54,561 bases of DNA from an uncultured Actinoplanes sp. (GTDB lineage Bacteria > Actinomycetota > Actinomycetes > Mycobacteriales > Micromonosporaceae), in the NCBI RefSeq assembly GCF_934643405.1, contig NZ_CAKUCL010000013.1:1-54561 (forward strand), given 5' to 3'. Shown here in pieces: positions 41,983 through 50,641 of the stretch (within the stretch, counting starts at the first letter, position 1; every line of letters begins with the position of its first letter). The notes under the pieces were generated by a model. That model was given only the letters and a program-made list of their open reading frames with translations, was not told where the DNA came from and ran no database searches. The translations under genes and the position numbers were made by a program.

Positions 41983-42429
41983 TCAGTCGCCGGAGAATCC
42001 CCAGAAGTAGATCTCGGACGGCTGGCCGGTGTCGTCGTGCAGCACCGCGCACCGTCCGAACCAGCGCCGCTCGGCGAGGTGCTCGATCTTCGGGACGTGC
42101 GCCCGGGTCAGCCTGGACACGCCGGCGCACTGCACCGCCTCCGCGGCGCTGACCGGCTCCACCGTGCAGTGTTGCGGCGTCTCGCCCGGCCGTATCACCT
42201 CGTGCATGTCGAGGATCGAGTGCGTCCCGGAATCGCGGACCGACTCGGAGCTCCACAACTCCTCCTCGGTCCGCGGCCGGTTCGGGAAGTCCATCGCGGA
42301 CTTACCGAACTCGTACGGCTCGGCCCACCAGTAGTCCCCCTCCTCGAACACCCTGGCGCGCAACTTGTCGAGAGCCGCGCCGAGATCGGGCTGGTACTCG
42401 ACGTAGTAACTCCACTCGGACGCGCCCAC
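41983..42429 (-). CDS. Conserved hypothetical protein (actinomycete family)
   Basis: A 148-residue soluble protein. GTG 42429 is chosen because GGGGAGAG lies just upstream and the conserved block begins right after it (ASEWSYYVEYQPDLGAALDKLRARVFEEGDYW). Further segments are HSILDMHEVIRPGETPQHCTVEPVSAAEA and a C-terminal WFGRCAVLHDDTGQPSEIYFWGFSGD. I recall similar proteins of unknown function in Streptomyces and Micromonosporaceae, but no domain or activity can be assigned. Acidic and aromatic-rich, with no signal peptide or membrane segment. Confidence 0.75.
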   Translation of the reverse strand: MGASEWSYYVEYQPDLGAALDKLRARVFEEGDYWWAEPYEFGKSAMDFPNRPRTEEELWSSESVRDSGTHSILDMHEVIRPGETPQHCTVEPVSAAEAVQCAGVSRLTRAHVPKIEHLAERRWFGRCAVLHDDTGQPSEIYFWGFSGD

Positions 42430-42710
42430 GGCACTCTCCCCGTTCCGGAAATTCGACGACGGCATCAAAGCACAGCGGTACGACAGAAACGGCCCGTGCC
42501 CCGCGCCGCAGTCAACGAGCCGACCGCCCGGGGCGCAGCGCCAGTGTCAAGGGCCCCGGGCACGCGCATGGTGATCCGGGTGGCGCCTCCCCCGGCACAC
42601 GACGCGACGGCCTCGGCCGGCGCCTTGTCCGCGGGCCGATGGGCGTGACCGGGGCCTGCGCCGCCCGCCCGATGGTTGGCATGAGCTCGCCGGCCGGGGA
42701 GAGTGGCTTC

Positions 42711-43250
42711 ATGACGTGCATCGTCGGGATTACGGATGGGTGGACCGTCACCATTGGTGGGGACTCGGCGGGGAGCGACGGGTGGCACGTTGCGGTGCGG
42801 TCGGATTCCAAGGTGTTTCAGGTGGGGCCCTACCTGATGGGCTTCACGACCAGCTATCGGATGGGTCAGCTTCTGCGCTACTCCCTGGACGTCGGCGAGC
42901 CCGACACCTGGGACGTCGACCGGTTCATGGTGACCACCTTCATCGAGGCCGTCCGCGAGTGCCTGTCCACGGGCGGCTATGCGAGGACCGAGAACGGCCA
43001 GGAGCAGGGTGGGCAGTTTCTCGTCGGCATTCACGGCCGCCTCTATGTGGTCGGCGACGACTACCAGATCGGGCACACGATCTCGGGTTATGCCGCGGTG
43101 GGGTCCGGCTACCTGGTCGCCCTGGGGTCGTTGCACTCCACGACCAGGTCGCCGGTCAGTAGCCGGGAACGGGCGGTGATGGCGCTCGAGGCGGCGGCGG
43201 AGCTCACCGAGGGCGTGCGGCCGCCTTTCACCGTGGTGCAGTCGGAGTGA
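42711..43250 (+). CDS. Proteasome-fold (Ntn) hydrolase-like protein
   Basis: A 179-residue protein, ATG 42711 behind GGGGAGAG. It begins MTCIVGITDGWTVTIGGDSAG, matching the start of HslV and proteasome beta chains, where removal of Met exposes the Thr nucleophile and the GGD turn follows. Further matches are SDSKVFQVGPYLMGFTTSYRMGQLL (the Lys near residue 34 is the usual catalytic base) and GQFLVGIHGRLYVVGDDYQIG. There is no partner ATPase, so it is unlike HslUV. Free-standing members also occur in phages. Function unknown. Confidence 0.8.
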   Translation: MTCIVGITDGWTVTIGGDSAGSDGWHVAVRSDSKVFQVGPYLMGFTTSYRMGQLLRYSLDVGEPDTWDVDRFMVTTFIEAVRECLSTGGYARTENGQEQGGQFLVGIHGRLYVVGDDYQIGHTISGYAAVGSGYLVALGSLHSTTRSPVSSRERAVMALEAAAELTEGVRPPFTVVQSE

Positions 43251-43343
43251 AAGAGACCACGGCCACTCCCGTACGGATGGCGAAGCGCAGCGATGCAGCA
43301 GCGTGGTCGTGCGGTGAGCGTCCCCGATGGGTCGGGATCGTCG

Positions 43344-43607
43344 TCACAGGGCTCTCAACGCGTCGGTCATGACCGCGGTGGCGGTCGGCATCCGCTCCTT
43401 CGGCGTCGGCATGCCCATGTGGATCGGTATCCGTTCGCCCTTGGCGCCGATGCCGAACGACGGAGCCGACAACGTCGGGCATCCGTCGGGATAGATGTGC
43501 ACGGCGGGCAACTCCGCGGTGGCCGGCTTCCCGTCCTGCCCGCACCCGGCGATCGTCGCCGTCAGCACCACGGCCATTCCGGCCCGCAGCACCGCCGACC
43601 TCAGCAT
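43344..43607 (-). CDS. Small predicted lipoprotein
   Basis: An 87-residue protein with a clear lipoprotein signal: MLRSAVLRAGMAVVLTATIAGC, lipobox IAGC at Cys22. The mature part has 65 residues with a Cys in YPDGCPTLS and a Met/Pro-rich HMGMPTPKERMPTATAVM segment that could bind metal. No family recognised. Divergent from the tyrosine phosphatase gene and convergent with the Ntn-hydrolase gene. Confidence 0.65.
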   Translation of the reverse strand: MLRSAVLRAGMAVVLTATIAGCGQDGKPATAELPAVHIYPDGCPTLSAPSFGIGAKGERIPIHMGMPTPKERMPTATAVMTDALRAL

Positions 43608-43805
43608 ATGTTTGCCCGTTCCGCACGACAGCGGGGCAGAACGATAGCGCAGGCGTGCCCAGGCCGGCGGCCGCGGGCCCGATTCGCTGTTCCTGGGTTA
43701 CCGCACGGGTGCCGTCCTTGCCCACGACAACGGCACGGTGTTGACATTGCCCCTGGGTCAACCGTCACCGTGACCGGTGTGGAAGCCGATGGAGCAGAGG
43801 TGACG

Positions 43806-44645
43806 ATGGGTGTCTTGGGTTGGCCGGGTGGCCGCAACGTGCGTGACCTGGGCGGCCGAGCCCTCCGTACGGGAGGACGTACGCCGTACGGAAGGGTGTT
43901 CCGCTCGGCGGCACCTGAATATCTGACCGACGACGGATGGACGGCGGCGAAGGCGGCCGGCGTGCGTACGGTGGTGGATCTGCGTAATGCGCCGGCCGAA
44001 ACGCAGCGGACCGCGGACCATCCGGTCGTCCGGCCCGCGTCATGGGACGGGATGACGTTCGTGCCGGCGCCGACCGAGGACCCGGATGACGACGAGTTCC
44101 TCCGGCTGTGCGGGCCGTGGCTGGACCATCCCTGTTCCTGGGCCGACAACGCGCGACTCGCCCGCGACCGCATCGCGACCGTCCTCAAGGTGATCGCCCG
44201 GGCTGAGGGGGCGGTGCTCGTGCACTGCGCGGGAGGCCGCGACCGGACCGGGATGATTTCCGCGATGCTGTTGCACATCGCCGGTGCGACGGACGAGGCC
44301 ATCATCGAGGACTATTCGGCCGGGTGGCGCGGTGCCGGAGCGTATGCCGGGCACGGATGGGTCTACGACGTGGACCAGGACAGCTGGCGGCGGTGTCGGC
44401 AAGGGCCGACGGACCCGCAGGAGCTGGAGCGTCAGATAGCCGACCGGGTGCCCGCCCTGCGGGAGTGGATCGCGACGTTCGACAGCGCTCATCTCGTGGA
44501 GGCCGGTGACCTGCATGCCCTGAGGTCGCGGCTCCACCCGGAGTTCACCGCCGGCTCGCGGTACCTTCCTCAGTGTTCGGTGGACACCTCCAGGGAATCC
44601 AGCCCGCGGTCGATGGTGAACAGCGCCTTGCGGAGGAAGAGATAG
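43806..44645 (+). CDS. Protein tyrosine/serine phosphatase (IphP-like)
   Basis: A 279-residue phosphatase. ATG 43806 is behind AGAGG and opens with the family start WPGGRNVRDLGGRALRTGGRT, followed by GRVFRSAAPEYLTDDGW and GVRTVVDLRN. The active-site loop is HCAGGRDRTGM (C141, R147), the CX5R signature. Substrates in this family are phosphotyrosine, phosphoserine or phosphoinositides. The last 76 nt overlap the end of the convergent NTPase gene, giving a tail rich in Ser/Arg that is probably not part of the fold. Confidence 0.88.
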   Translation: MGVLGWPGGRNVRDLGGRALRTGGRTPYGRVFRSAAPEYLTDDGWTAAKAAGVRTVVDLRNAPAETQRTADHPVVRPASWDGMTFVPAPTEDPDDDEFLRLCGPWLDHPCSWADNARLARDRIATVLKVIARAEGAVLVHCAGGRDRTGMISAMLLHIAGATDEAIIEDYSAGWRGAGAYAGHGWVYDVDQDSWRRCRQGPTDPQELERQIADRVPALREWIATFDSAHLVEAGDLHALRSRLHPEFTAGSRYLPQCSVDTSRESSPRSMVNSALRRKR

Positions 44646-47305
44646 GCCTCCTTGATCTCGTCGGCCTGCTTGAGCCAGTAGAAGGAGCCGAGCCCGTCGG
44701 TGTTCAGCGGATCCAGGGTCTCGAGTGCCCGGCGCAGCTCCCGCTCGCGGATCCGGGGAAGGGCCTCGGTCAGAAGCCGGTCGTCGTCGGTGATGTACGC
44801 GGAAGCGAGGAGGGACTCGGACCGTTCGGCGGGCGTCCGTACCCGGCTCAGGCGCGGTCCCTCGGTCACCAGCGCCAGGAAGGTCTCGATGAAGGTCGCG
44901 TTCTTGCCCACCATGCCGTTCAACGCGGCCAGCGCGCGCAGTGCCGGCGGCATCTCGTCGATGTCGGATTGCAGGTCCTCGACGTGCTGAGCGTTCGGCG
45001 ACTCCATGGCCACCGTCATCGTGGCCGGGTCGAGGCTGCTCCGGAGCACCGCTAGAACGCCGTCTCGGCCTTCGCCGGTGCACGCTCTCGCCAACTGGCG
45101 ACGGACCAGGGACGAGGCTTCCACCTCGGCGGTGTGGATCAGCCGGCTGGTGCTCAGGTCCAGGGTGGAGGCCTCGGCCGTCTCAGCTTTGAAGGCGAAG
45201 GCGTACCGGCGGTAGGGATCGCCGCTCCGCAGGTCCGCGAGCGTCGATCGCTCGCTGGTGGACAGGGCCAGCCGGTGCAGGTCATCCAGGGTGAGCACCC
45301 GGCTCTCCACCGGATCACGAACGCTGGTCCAGCTGTAGAAGGCGAGGACCGCCGCGGTCAAACCCGCCGGGATGATCGAGAAGGAGTGTGTCAGCCAGTC
45401 GACGCCGGTCTGATTCGTGCGTGCCAACGTCGTGATGGCGACCGCGACCAGCACGACGAACACGGTCGCGACACCGAAAGTGAGCCGGAAGAATCGATCG
45501 CGGCCGCGCTTGTACTCGCCGTGCAGCTCGCGGATCTCGTCGAACTCGGCCTTCTGCCGATCCCGCCGGGCGGCGGTCACCGCGTCGGCGATCCGTTGTT
45601 GCTCCGCGGCCCAGGCCCGCCGACTCAGGCGCAGCTGCTCCTCCTGCCGTCCGACGTCCTGTTGCACCAGGACGTCGCGGATCCGGGCCGTCACCTGATC
45701 GGTCTCGCGTTCCCGGGCCTCACCGAGTCGCCTGATCTCGGCCTGCAGTTCGTCCAGCCGCCGGCGGAGGTCGCTGTCGCCGCTGTCCACCGCGACCGCG
45801 TCGAGCGCCCGGCTCAGATCGTCCTCGAGACCGTCATGGGTCGCCACCACGACCGGGACCCGGGCTTGAAGTGTTTCGAGGAGCTCGAACGACACGTAAC
45901 CCGACACGATCAGGATGACCTGACTGTCGTGCCCGATCGCGTCCAGGATCCCGGTGACCTGACCCTTCTCGAAGATCGGACCGTTCAGCCGGACCGTCAC
46001 CGCATGCCCGGGACGCTGCTGGATCAGGTAGCCGTCTCCGGCCGGGGCCGCGTCGGTCAGCTGCCAGCCGCGCTGGGCGACGCTGTGCTCGATGACCGAA
46101 CGGATCTCGTGCTCCTCCGGCGTGATCGCCGCCGCCTCCCGCCGCAACGCCTCGTCGACCGAGTCCGCGGTGATCTCCGAATCGGGCTCGGCGGCGGAGA
46201 AGGCGACGTGACACCCCTGCAGGAACCGCCGGAGGTTGCCGCCGGTCGTGGCGAGCAGGCGGCGTACCGCACCACGGCCGAACGGCCAGAGCGCGCCACC
46301 GAGGTAGGCCTTGATGATGTCGACCGCCTCGGTCGACGTCAGCCCCTGGGTCAGGATCTCCGACGGGCCGAAGCGTTGGCGGACGTCGACCGGGAGCGCC
46401 CGCCAGACCAGCTCGTTCATCGAGACGACGATGAACCCCTGTTCGTGCGGGACCTCCTCGATCAGCGCGCGGAGCAGTCCGACGTTGCGCTGCTCGAGCC
46501 GGTCGTCGGGGCCGCGCAGGAGCACCTCGGCCTGGTCGATGGCGAGCACGAACGGCCTTCCGGCGCGCATGGCGAGCACGGCCAGCACGTGCAGCGCCAT
46601 CCGCACGTCGGTCGCGTCGGCCAGGTTACCGTCGACTCCGAGCCGCTTGAGCTCGTCCGCCTCGACGTCGCCGCCGGTCAGCCAGGTGAACGCGCCCGCG
46701 CTGCGGGCCGGGCTCAGCACGGCCCGGACCGTTCGCTCGAACCGGGTCGCGCTGCCCTCCACCCGTTCGAGGTCGCGCTCCTGCTGACCGATCACGCTCG
46801 TCCGCGACAGCTCCTGGCTGCGGATCGCGGTCAGCACCAGATCCGGCTCGGCCCGCAGCCGGTCGGCGTCCGCGCTGGGGAGGGGGTGTCCCCAGTCGTT
46901 CTCGAACGACCCTGCCGCGTAGGCCGCGAAGGCCTGGGTGACCAGCTCGCGGAGGTCGCTGCGGGTGATCTGGCGGAGCAGGTTGCGATAGAGCGTCAAC
47001 GGATCGGGCGCGTCAGCCCGTCCGTAGAGAACGAACGGCTTGGACGAGTGCGGGTCTTCCCCGGTCACCCGCTCGAGCGTCGCGAGCAACGCATGGGTCT
47101 TGCCCGTGCCGTGCTCGCCGTGGACGGCCACGGCCCGCCCGACCCGTGCCTGGGCCGGCTCGCCGAGGTAGCGGTTCGCCAGTCCGGTGAGCCGCCGGAG
47201 CGGCTCGCGTTCGATCGTCGGCATGGCCGCCGCGATGCCGGCCATGCTCTCCAGCGCGACCGTGGCCTGCCGGGGAAAGGGATTCACCGTCGCCACGCCG
47301 GTCAC
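44570..47305 (-). CDS. Large membrane-associated AAA/P-loop NTPase with coiled coil
   Basis: A 911-residue protein; GTG 47305 overlaps the previous stop (GTGA). Domains: ATPase at about residues 20-370, with Walker A GEHGTGKT (63-70), Walker B FVLAIDQAE (252-260), a sensor-like VVSMNE (293-298) and GGNLRRFLQG (355-364). Then comes a mixed alpha/beta domain at about 395-500 (VILIVSGYVSFELLETL, VPVVVATHDGLEDDL) that I do not recognise. A charged coiled coil spans about 510-600, followed by a two-helix membrane hairpin (608-628 and 641-660) and a helical C-terminal domain of 250 residues. It looks like an ORC/STAND-type switch ATPase tethered to the membrane. Last gene of a three-gene operon. 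Confidence 0.8.
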   Translation of the reverse strand: MTGVATVNPFPRQATVALESMAGIAAAMPTIEREPLRRLTGLANRYLGEPAQARVGRAVAVHGEHGTGKTHALLATLERVTGEDPHSSKPFVLYGRADAPDPLTLYRNLLRQITRSDLRELVTQAFAAYAAGSFENDWGHPLPSADADRLRAEPDLVLTAIRSQELSRTSVIGQQERDLERVEGSATRFERTVRAVLSPARSAGAFTWLTGGDVEADELKRLGVDGNLADATDVRMALHVLAVLAMRAGRPFVLAIDQAEVLLRGPDDRLEQRNVGLLRALIEEVPHEQGFIVVSMNELVWRALPVDVRQRFGPSEILTQGLTSTEAVDIIKAYLGGALWPFGRGAVRRLLATTGGNLRRFLQGCHVAFSAAEPDSEITADSVDEALRREAAAITPEEHEIRSVIEHSVAQRGWQLTDAAPAGDGYLIQQRPGHAVTVRLNGPIFEKGQVTGILDAIGHDSQVILIVSGYVSFELLETLQARVPVVVATHDGLEDDLSRALDAVAVDSGDSDLRRRLDELQAEIRRLGEARERETDQVTARIRDVLVQQDVGRQEEQLRLSRRAWAAEQQRIADAVTAARRDRQKAEFDEIRELHGEYKRGRDRFFRLTFGVATVFVVLVAVAITTLARTNQTGVDWLTHSFSIIPAGLTAAVLAFYSWTSVRDPVESRVLTLDDLHRLALSTSERSTLADLRSGDPYRRYAFAFKAETAEASTLDLSTSRLIHTAEVEASSLVRRQLARACTGEGRDGVLAVLRSSLDPATMTVAMESPNAQHVEDLQSDIDEMPPALRALAALNGMVGKNATFIETFLALVTEGPRLSRVRTPAERSESLLASAYITDDDRLLTEALPRIRERELRRALETLDPLNTDGLGSFYWLKQADEIKEAYLFLRKALFTIDRGLDSLEVSTEH

Positions 47306-48279
47306 CGCGCCGGGAAGTTCGACTCGACGTACTGCAGCCGTGTGCGCATGAATCCGGCGCCCATCTCGAGATCCCGATGGGGCCACCGTATCTGCTTGTC
47401 GGCCAGGACGTCCTGCTTAGCGGTCAGCATGTCGGCGAACACCCGCAGGACCTGGGCGATGGTCCGCCGCTTCTGGTTGAAGACCTGGGCGATCGCGGCC
47501 TCGTCGAACGGGCTCGGCGCCCCGTCCGGGCGATGGCACTGCCACCGCTTCCGGATGAGCTCGGGGATTTCCTCGTGCCCGATCAGGTCGAGGTCGACCC
47601 GCCGGGCGTTGCCGTCGGACAACAACTGGTCCACACCGGCGAGCGACTCGGTGGTGTCCTTGGTGCGGTCCTCGATCATGACCATCATGGCGTCGACCGC
47701 GTCGAACGCCTGCAGAGTGAGCGCGACCTGCGCGTACGTCGAAACACCCTCGAGGACGCCCGCCAGGGCCCAGGCGTCACCGAGGTCCACGACCACGGTC
47801 TCGAGGACCGACTGCAGTCGTGGTCCGGGGTTGGCGGGCCGCTCGGACGCGAGGGTGACCAGCTCGGTGGCCGTTGTCGCCTGGAGCAGCGGTTTCCGGC
47901 CGTCCGCCCGGGTCTGCCGGGTGATGAACGGCTTCAGACGTCCGATCCAATGGAGGATCGGGCCTCCGTCCTCGAAATCGTGTCCGACGTGCAGGGGCAG
48001 CACCAGCATCGACTTGGGGTCGTGGTTGCGGGCGTCGGCCCAGCGGCGCAACAGATAGTTGGCGACCGAGGTCCGCCCGGTGGTGCTGGCGCCGGACACC
48101 AGAACGAGGCACGGCTCGCCCGCCTTCGCCTGCTCGTCGACGTAGTCGCAGATCGTGCCGAGATTGCGCCAGCCGTCGACCATCGCGACGAGATCCGAGT
48201 CCTGCTCGCGCAGAAGCGGGTCGAGTTCCCGGGGCAGGTACGGATTTTCGGACAGGTCGTAGAGGGGCAGGGCCGGCAA
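47302..48279 (-). CDS. P-loop NTPase-like protein with Arg in the Walker A motif
   Basis: A 325-residue protein. The N-terminus has ENPYLPRELDPLLREQDSD, then CLVLVSGASTTGRTSVANYLL, where GxxxxGK[ST] reads GASTTGRT: Arg69 replaces the catalytic Lys. A hydrophobic strand ending in acid (DAMMVMIED) could be Walker B. The C-terminal part is helical (FDEAAIAQVFNQKRRTIAQVLRVFADML). With Arg for Lys, ATP may be bound weakly or not hydrolysed, so it may act as sensor or adaptor for the large ATPase encoded next (4-nt overlap). Upstream by 19 bp is the membrane protein gene. No named family recognised. Confidence 0.75.
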   Translation of the reverse strand: MPALPLYDLSENPYLPRELDPLLREQDSDLVAMVDGWRNLGTICDYVDEQAKAGEPCLVLVSGASTTGRTSVANYLLRRWADARNHDPKSMLVLPLHVGHDFEDGGPILHWIGRLKPFITRQTRADGRKPLLQATTATELVTLASERPANPGPRLQSVLETVVVDLGDAWALAGVLEGVSTYAQVALTLQAFDAVDAMMVMIEDRTKDTTESLAGVDQLLSDGNARRVDLDLIGHEEIPELIRKRWQCHRPDGAPSPFDEAAIAQVFNQKRRTIAQVLRVFADMLTAKQDVLADKQIRWPHRDLEMGAGFMRTRLQYVESNFPAR

Positions 48280-48298
48280 GTCATCCTCCGGGACGGTG

Positions 48299-49243
48299 CT
48301 AGGCGATCGGGACGGCGGTCACTTGGCCGGCCTCGGTGGTCCAGGTCCAGCTGCCGGCGCACCGCCCTGGTCCGGCGGTCGTCGGTGACGAGGGTGACGA
48401 CGTGGCCAGCGCGGTCTGGGGCGGGTTCATCACCAGGACCGGGCGGGTGAACGTCCCGCCGATGGCAACCGCGGTGCTGCCGGCGCGGACGGTGCAGTGC
48501 TCCACGTCGCGCGTGGCGGCGCCGTCGCTGAGAATGACCACCACGGGGGTCGGGTCCACGATCGCGGCGGTGGGTGGCTCGGAGCCTTTCGCGGGCCGGT
48601 CGGCCGTGGCGGCGGACACTCCGGACGCCGCCACGCCGACGATGGCGACGAGGGCGGCCAGACCGAATTGGACCAGGGCGATCCCGAAACGGCGTTTGAC
48701 CGTACGGAACTCGGCCGCTTGAAGCAGCTCGGGCACGCCGGCCTGCACCGCCTCGAACCGGCTCGTCGCGTCGGCCAGCTCGGTGGCTCGCTGCGCGTTG
48801 TCCTGGGCGTGGGCCCGCCGCTCGGCCTCCTGCAGGTTGCCGTACTCGTCGACCAGCCGCTGATCGAGGCGCGCGATACCGCCGTACCGCGTTGTCACGC
48901 CCGGCAGCATCCGCTCGATGTCGCCGATCTCGTCCGGACCGGCCGGCGTCGCGTCAACACCGAGCCGCGCCTTCGCGAACAGCGGAAGCAACCGGCCGAT
49001 GGCAACGTCCCGGGCCGAGACCACGCGCGTGGCGCAGCCGATCGCCCAGGCCGCGGCGACGAGCGGCAGCGCGGCCAGGAGGATGGGCTTCAGCCAGCCG
49101 TCGCCGATCGCGACCTTGCTGGTGTTGGTGAAGGACAGTCCGGAGAAGAGGATCGCGCCCGAACCGGTGAAGGCGGCGGCGATCCACTTCGCGGTCTCCC
49201 GGAGGGCGGACGTCCGCACCGCAAAGGTTCCGGCATCCGTCAA
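48299..49243 (-). CDS. Three-helix membrane protein, first gene of the NTPase module
   Basis: A 314-residue protein with TTG 49243 preferred (GGAG eight bases upstream; GTG 49252 is the alternative). Hydrophobic segments lie at about residues 20-38 (WIAAAFTGSGAILFSGLSF), 50-70 (LKPILLAALPLVAAAWAIGC) and 186-208 (FGIALVQFGLAALVAIVGVAASG). Between helices 2 and 3 lie about 110 mostly helical, charged residues. The last 105 residues should be outside the cell and contain a Cys pair (250 and 295) and beta-strand-like text (TAVAIGGTFTRPVLVMNP). No family recognised. The tight spacing with two NTPase genes suggests a shared function. Confidence 0.7.
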   Translation of the reverse strand: MTDAGTFAVRTSALRETAKWIAAAFTGSGAILFSGLSFTNTSKVAIGDGWLKPILLAALPLVAAAWAIGCATRVVSARDVAIGRLLPLFAKARLGVDATPAGPDEIGDIERMLPGVTTRYGGIARLDQRLVDEYGNLQEAERRAHAQDNAQRATELADATSRFEAVQAGVPELLQAAEFRTVKRRFGIALVQFGLAALVAIVGVAASGVSAATADRPAKGSEPPTAAIVDPTPVVVILSDGAATRDVEHCTVRAGSTAVAIGGTFTRPVLVMNPPQTALATSSPSSPTTAGPGRCAGSWTWTTEAGQVTAVPIA

Positions 49244-49423
49244 TGCACCCACTCCGTCTCGTCGTAGCGTAGTCGCCGACCGTAGCGAAATGTGGCGGGA
49301 CAGCCATCGGGTGAACGTCCGACCCGAAACGGATGACAGCGGAGACCATCGATCCCGTTCGGCGAGGCGACGGGGGTGGTGGCTGGGAACTACGGTCACG
49401 AACATGGTCGAACTCGATGTCCC

Positions 49424-49759
49424 CTGGACATCGGCGACGGCGTGCTCGGCGGCGTACTCTCCCGTTGGTCCGTCATTCACACTCCGCCGCCGGAACTGCC
49501 GGGAATCCTGGCGGAGTTCCATCGTGTGCTGGCACCTGGCGGGCACCTTCTCATCGGCTTCTCGGCAAGCGATGGCCGGTCCCACCCGACGCAGGTTTAC
49601 GATCACAAAGTCGCGCCGGCCTATCGGTGGTGGCCTGATCACCTCGCCGCGATGCTTCGTGAGTGCGGGTTGGCCGAGGTGGCACGGTTGGTTGGCGAAC
49701 CTCAGCCCACCGACCCGCGACAGTTCCAGGGGATCCAACTCCTCGCCCGTAAAGCGTAG
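49424..49759 (+). pseudogene. C-terminal half of a SAM methyltransferase
   Basis: The frame to 49759 reads DGVLGGVLSRWSVIHTPPPELPGILAEFHRVLAPGGHLLIGF, the second half of a Methyltransf_11 domain, then WWPDHLAAMLRECGLAEVARLV to the normal C-terminus. The SAM-binding half (motif I, DxGxGxG) is absent: upstream is unrelated text (VAGNYGHEHGRTRCP). No start codon with a ribosome site precedes it. A truncated, inactive remnant is the simplest reading. Confidence 0.75.
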
Positions 49760-49887
49760 GCGGAGCCCGTTCGGCCGAAGAAGCCATCGGTAAGGCGGGG
49801 TGGGGCGGTCGCGCATGTCGAGCAGGCGTGAACGCCACGTCCGATCACCGCCAGACGGGCCGGCTTGCGCCGACCAGACTCTTGATC

Positions 49888-50631
49888 ATGGACAAAGCAC
49901 TTGACGGCAAGGTCGCCCTGGTCACCGGCGGGGCTCGTGGCATCGGGGCCGCGGTGGCGTTACGCCTGGCCGAGGACGGCGCGGACGTGGCGTTCACGTT
50001 TCGGCAGAATCGGCGACGCGCCGACGATGTGAAGGACCGGGTCAGGGCCACGGGACGGCGGGCGATCGCCCTGCAGGCGGACAGCGCCGATCCGGCGGCG
50101 GTGGCCGACGCGGTGGACCGGGTCGCCGGTGAGCTGGGTCGCCTGGACATTCTCGTCAACAACGCCGGCGCGTTCCTGCTCGGACCGCTGGAGCAGCTGA
50201 GCCTCGACGAGTTCGAACAGACCGTCGCGGTCAACGTCCGGGCGCCCTTCGTCGCCTCGCAGGCCGCGGTGCGCCACATGGCGGCCGGTGGCCGGATCAT
50301 CAACATCGGCAGCAACATGGCCGAGCGGGCCGTTTTTCCGGGCTTCTCGCTGTACGCGATGAGCAAGACCGCTCTCATCGGCCTGACCAAGGCGCTGGGA
50401 CGGGAACTCGGCGGCCGGGCCATCACCGTGAACCTGGTCAACCCGGGCCCGACGGACACCGAGTCGAACCCGGCCGACGGCCCCGATGCCGGCACGATCA
50501 ACGGGTTCACCGCTCTGGACCACTACGCGGCGCCGGCCGACGTGGCCGCCGCGGTGGCGTTCCTGGCCGGTCCGGACGCGCGTTACCTCACCGGAGCAAC
50601 GGTCAACGTCGACGGCGGCTTCACCATCTGA
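49888..50631 (+). CDS. Short-chain dehydrogenase/reductase (FabG-like)
   Basis: A 247-residue classical SDR. TGGARGIG (residues 14-21) binds the cofactor, and the acidic-free FRQNRRRADD suggests NADP preference. LDILVNNAGAF, the catalytic Ser in IINIGSN, YAMSK (Tyr-Lys dyad) and NLVNPGPTDT follow, with a C-terminal YLTGATVNVDGGFTI. Typical 3-oxoacyl or sugar-alcohol reductase family; the substrate is not predictable. Start ATG 49888, convergent with the response regulator gene 10 bp away. Confidence 0.92.
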   Translation: MDKALDGKVALVTGGARGIGAAVALRLAEDGADVAFTFRQNRRRADDVKDRVRATGRRAIALQADSADPAAVADAVDRVAGELGRLDILVNNAGAFLLGPLEQLSLDEFEQTVAVNVRAPFVASQAAVRHMAAGGRIINIGSNMAERAVFPGFSLYAMSKTALIGLTKALGRELGGRAITVNLVNPGPTDTESNPADGPDAGTINGFTALDHYAAPADVAAAVAFLAGPDARYLTGATVNVDGGFTI

Positions 50632-50641
50632 GCACCGTCCG

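Noticed and set aside
45134..48058. 974-codon open frame on the plus strand
   Set aside because: Antisense to both NTPase genes; low-complexity Arg/Gly/Asp composition and no motifs.
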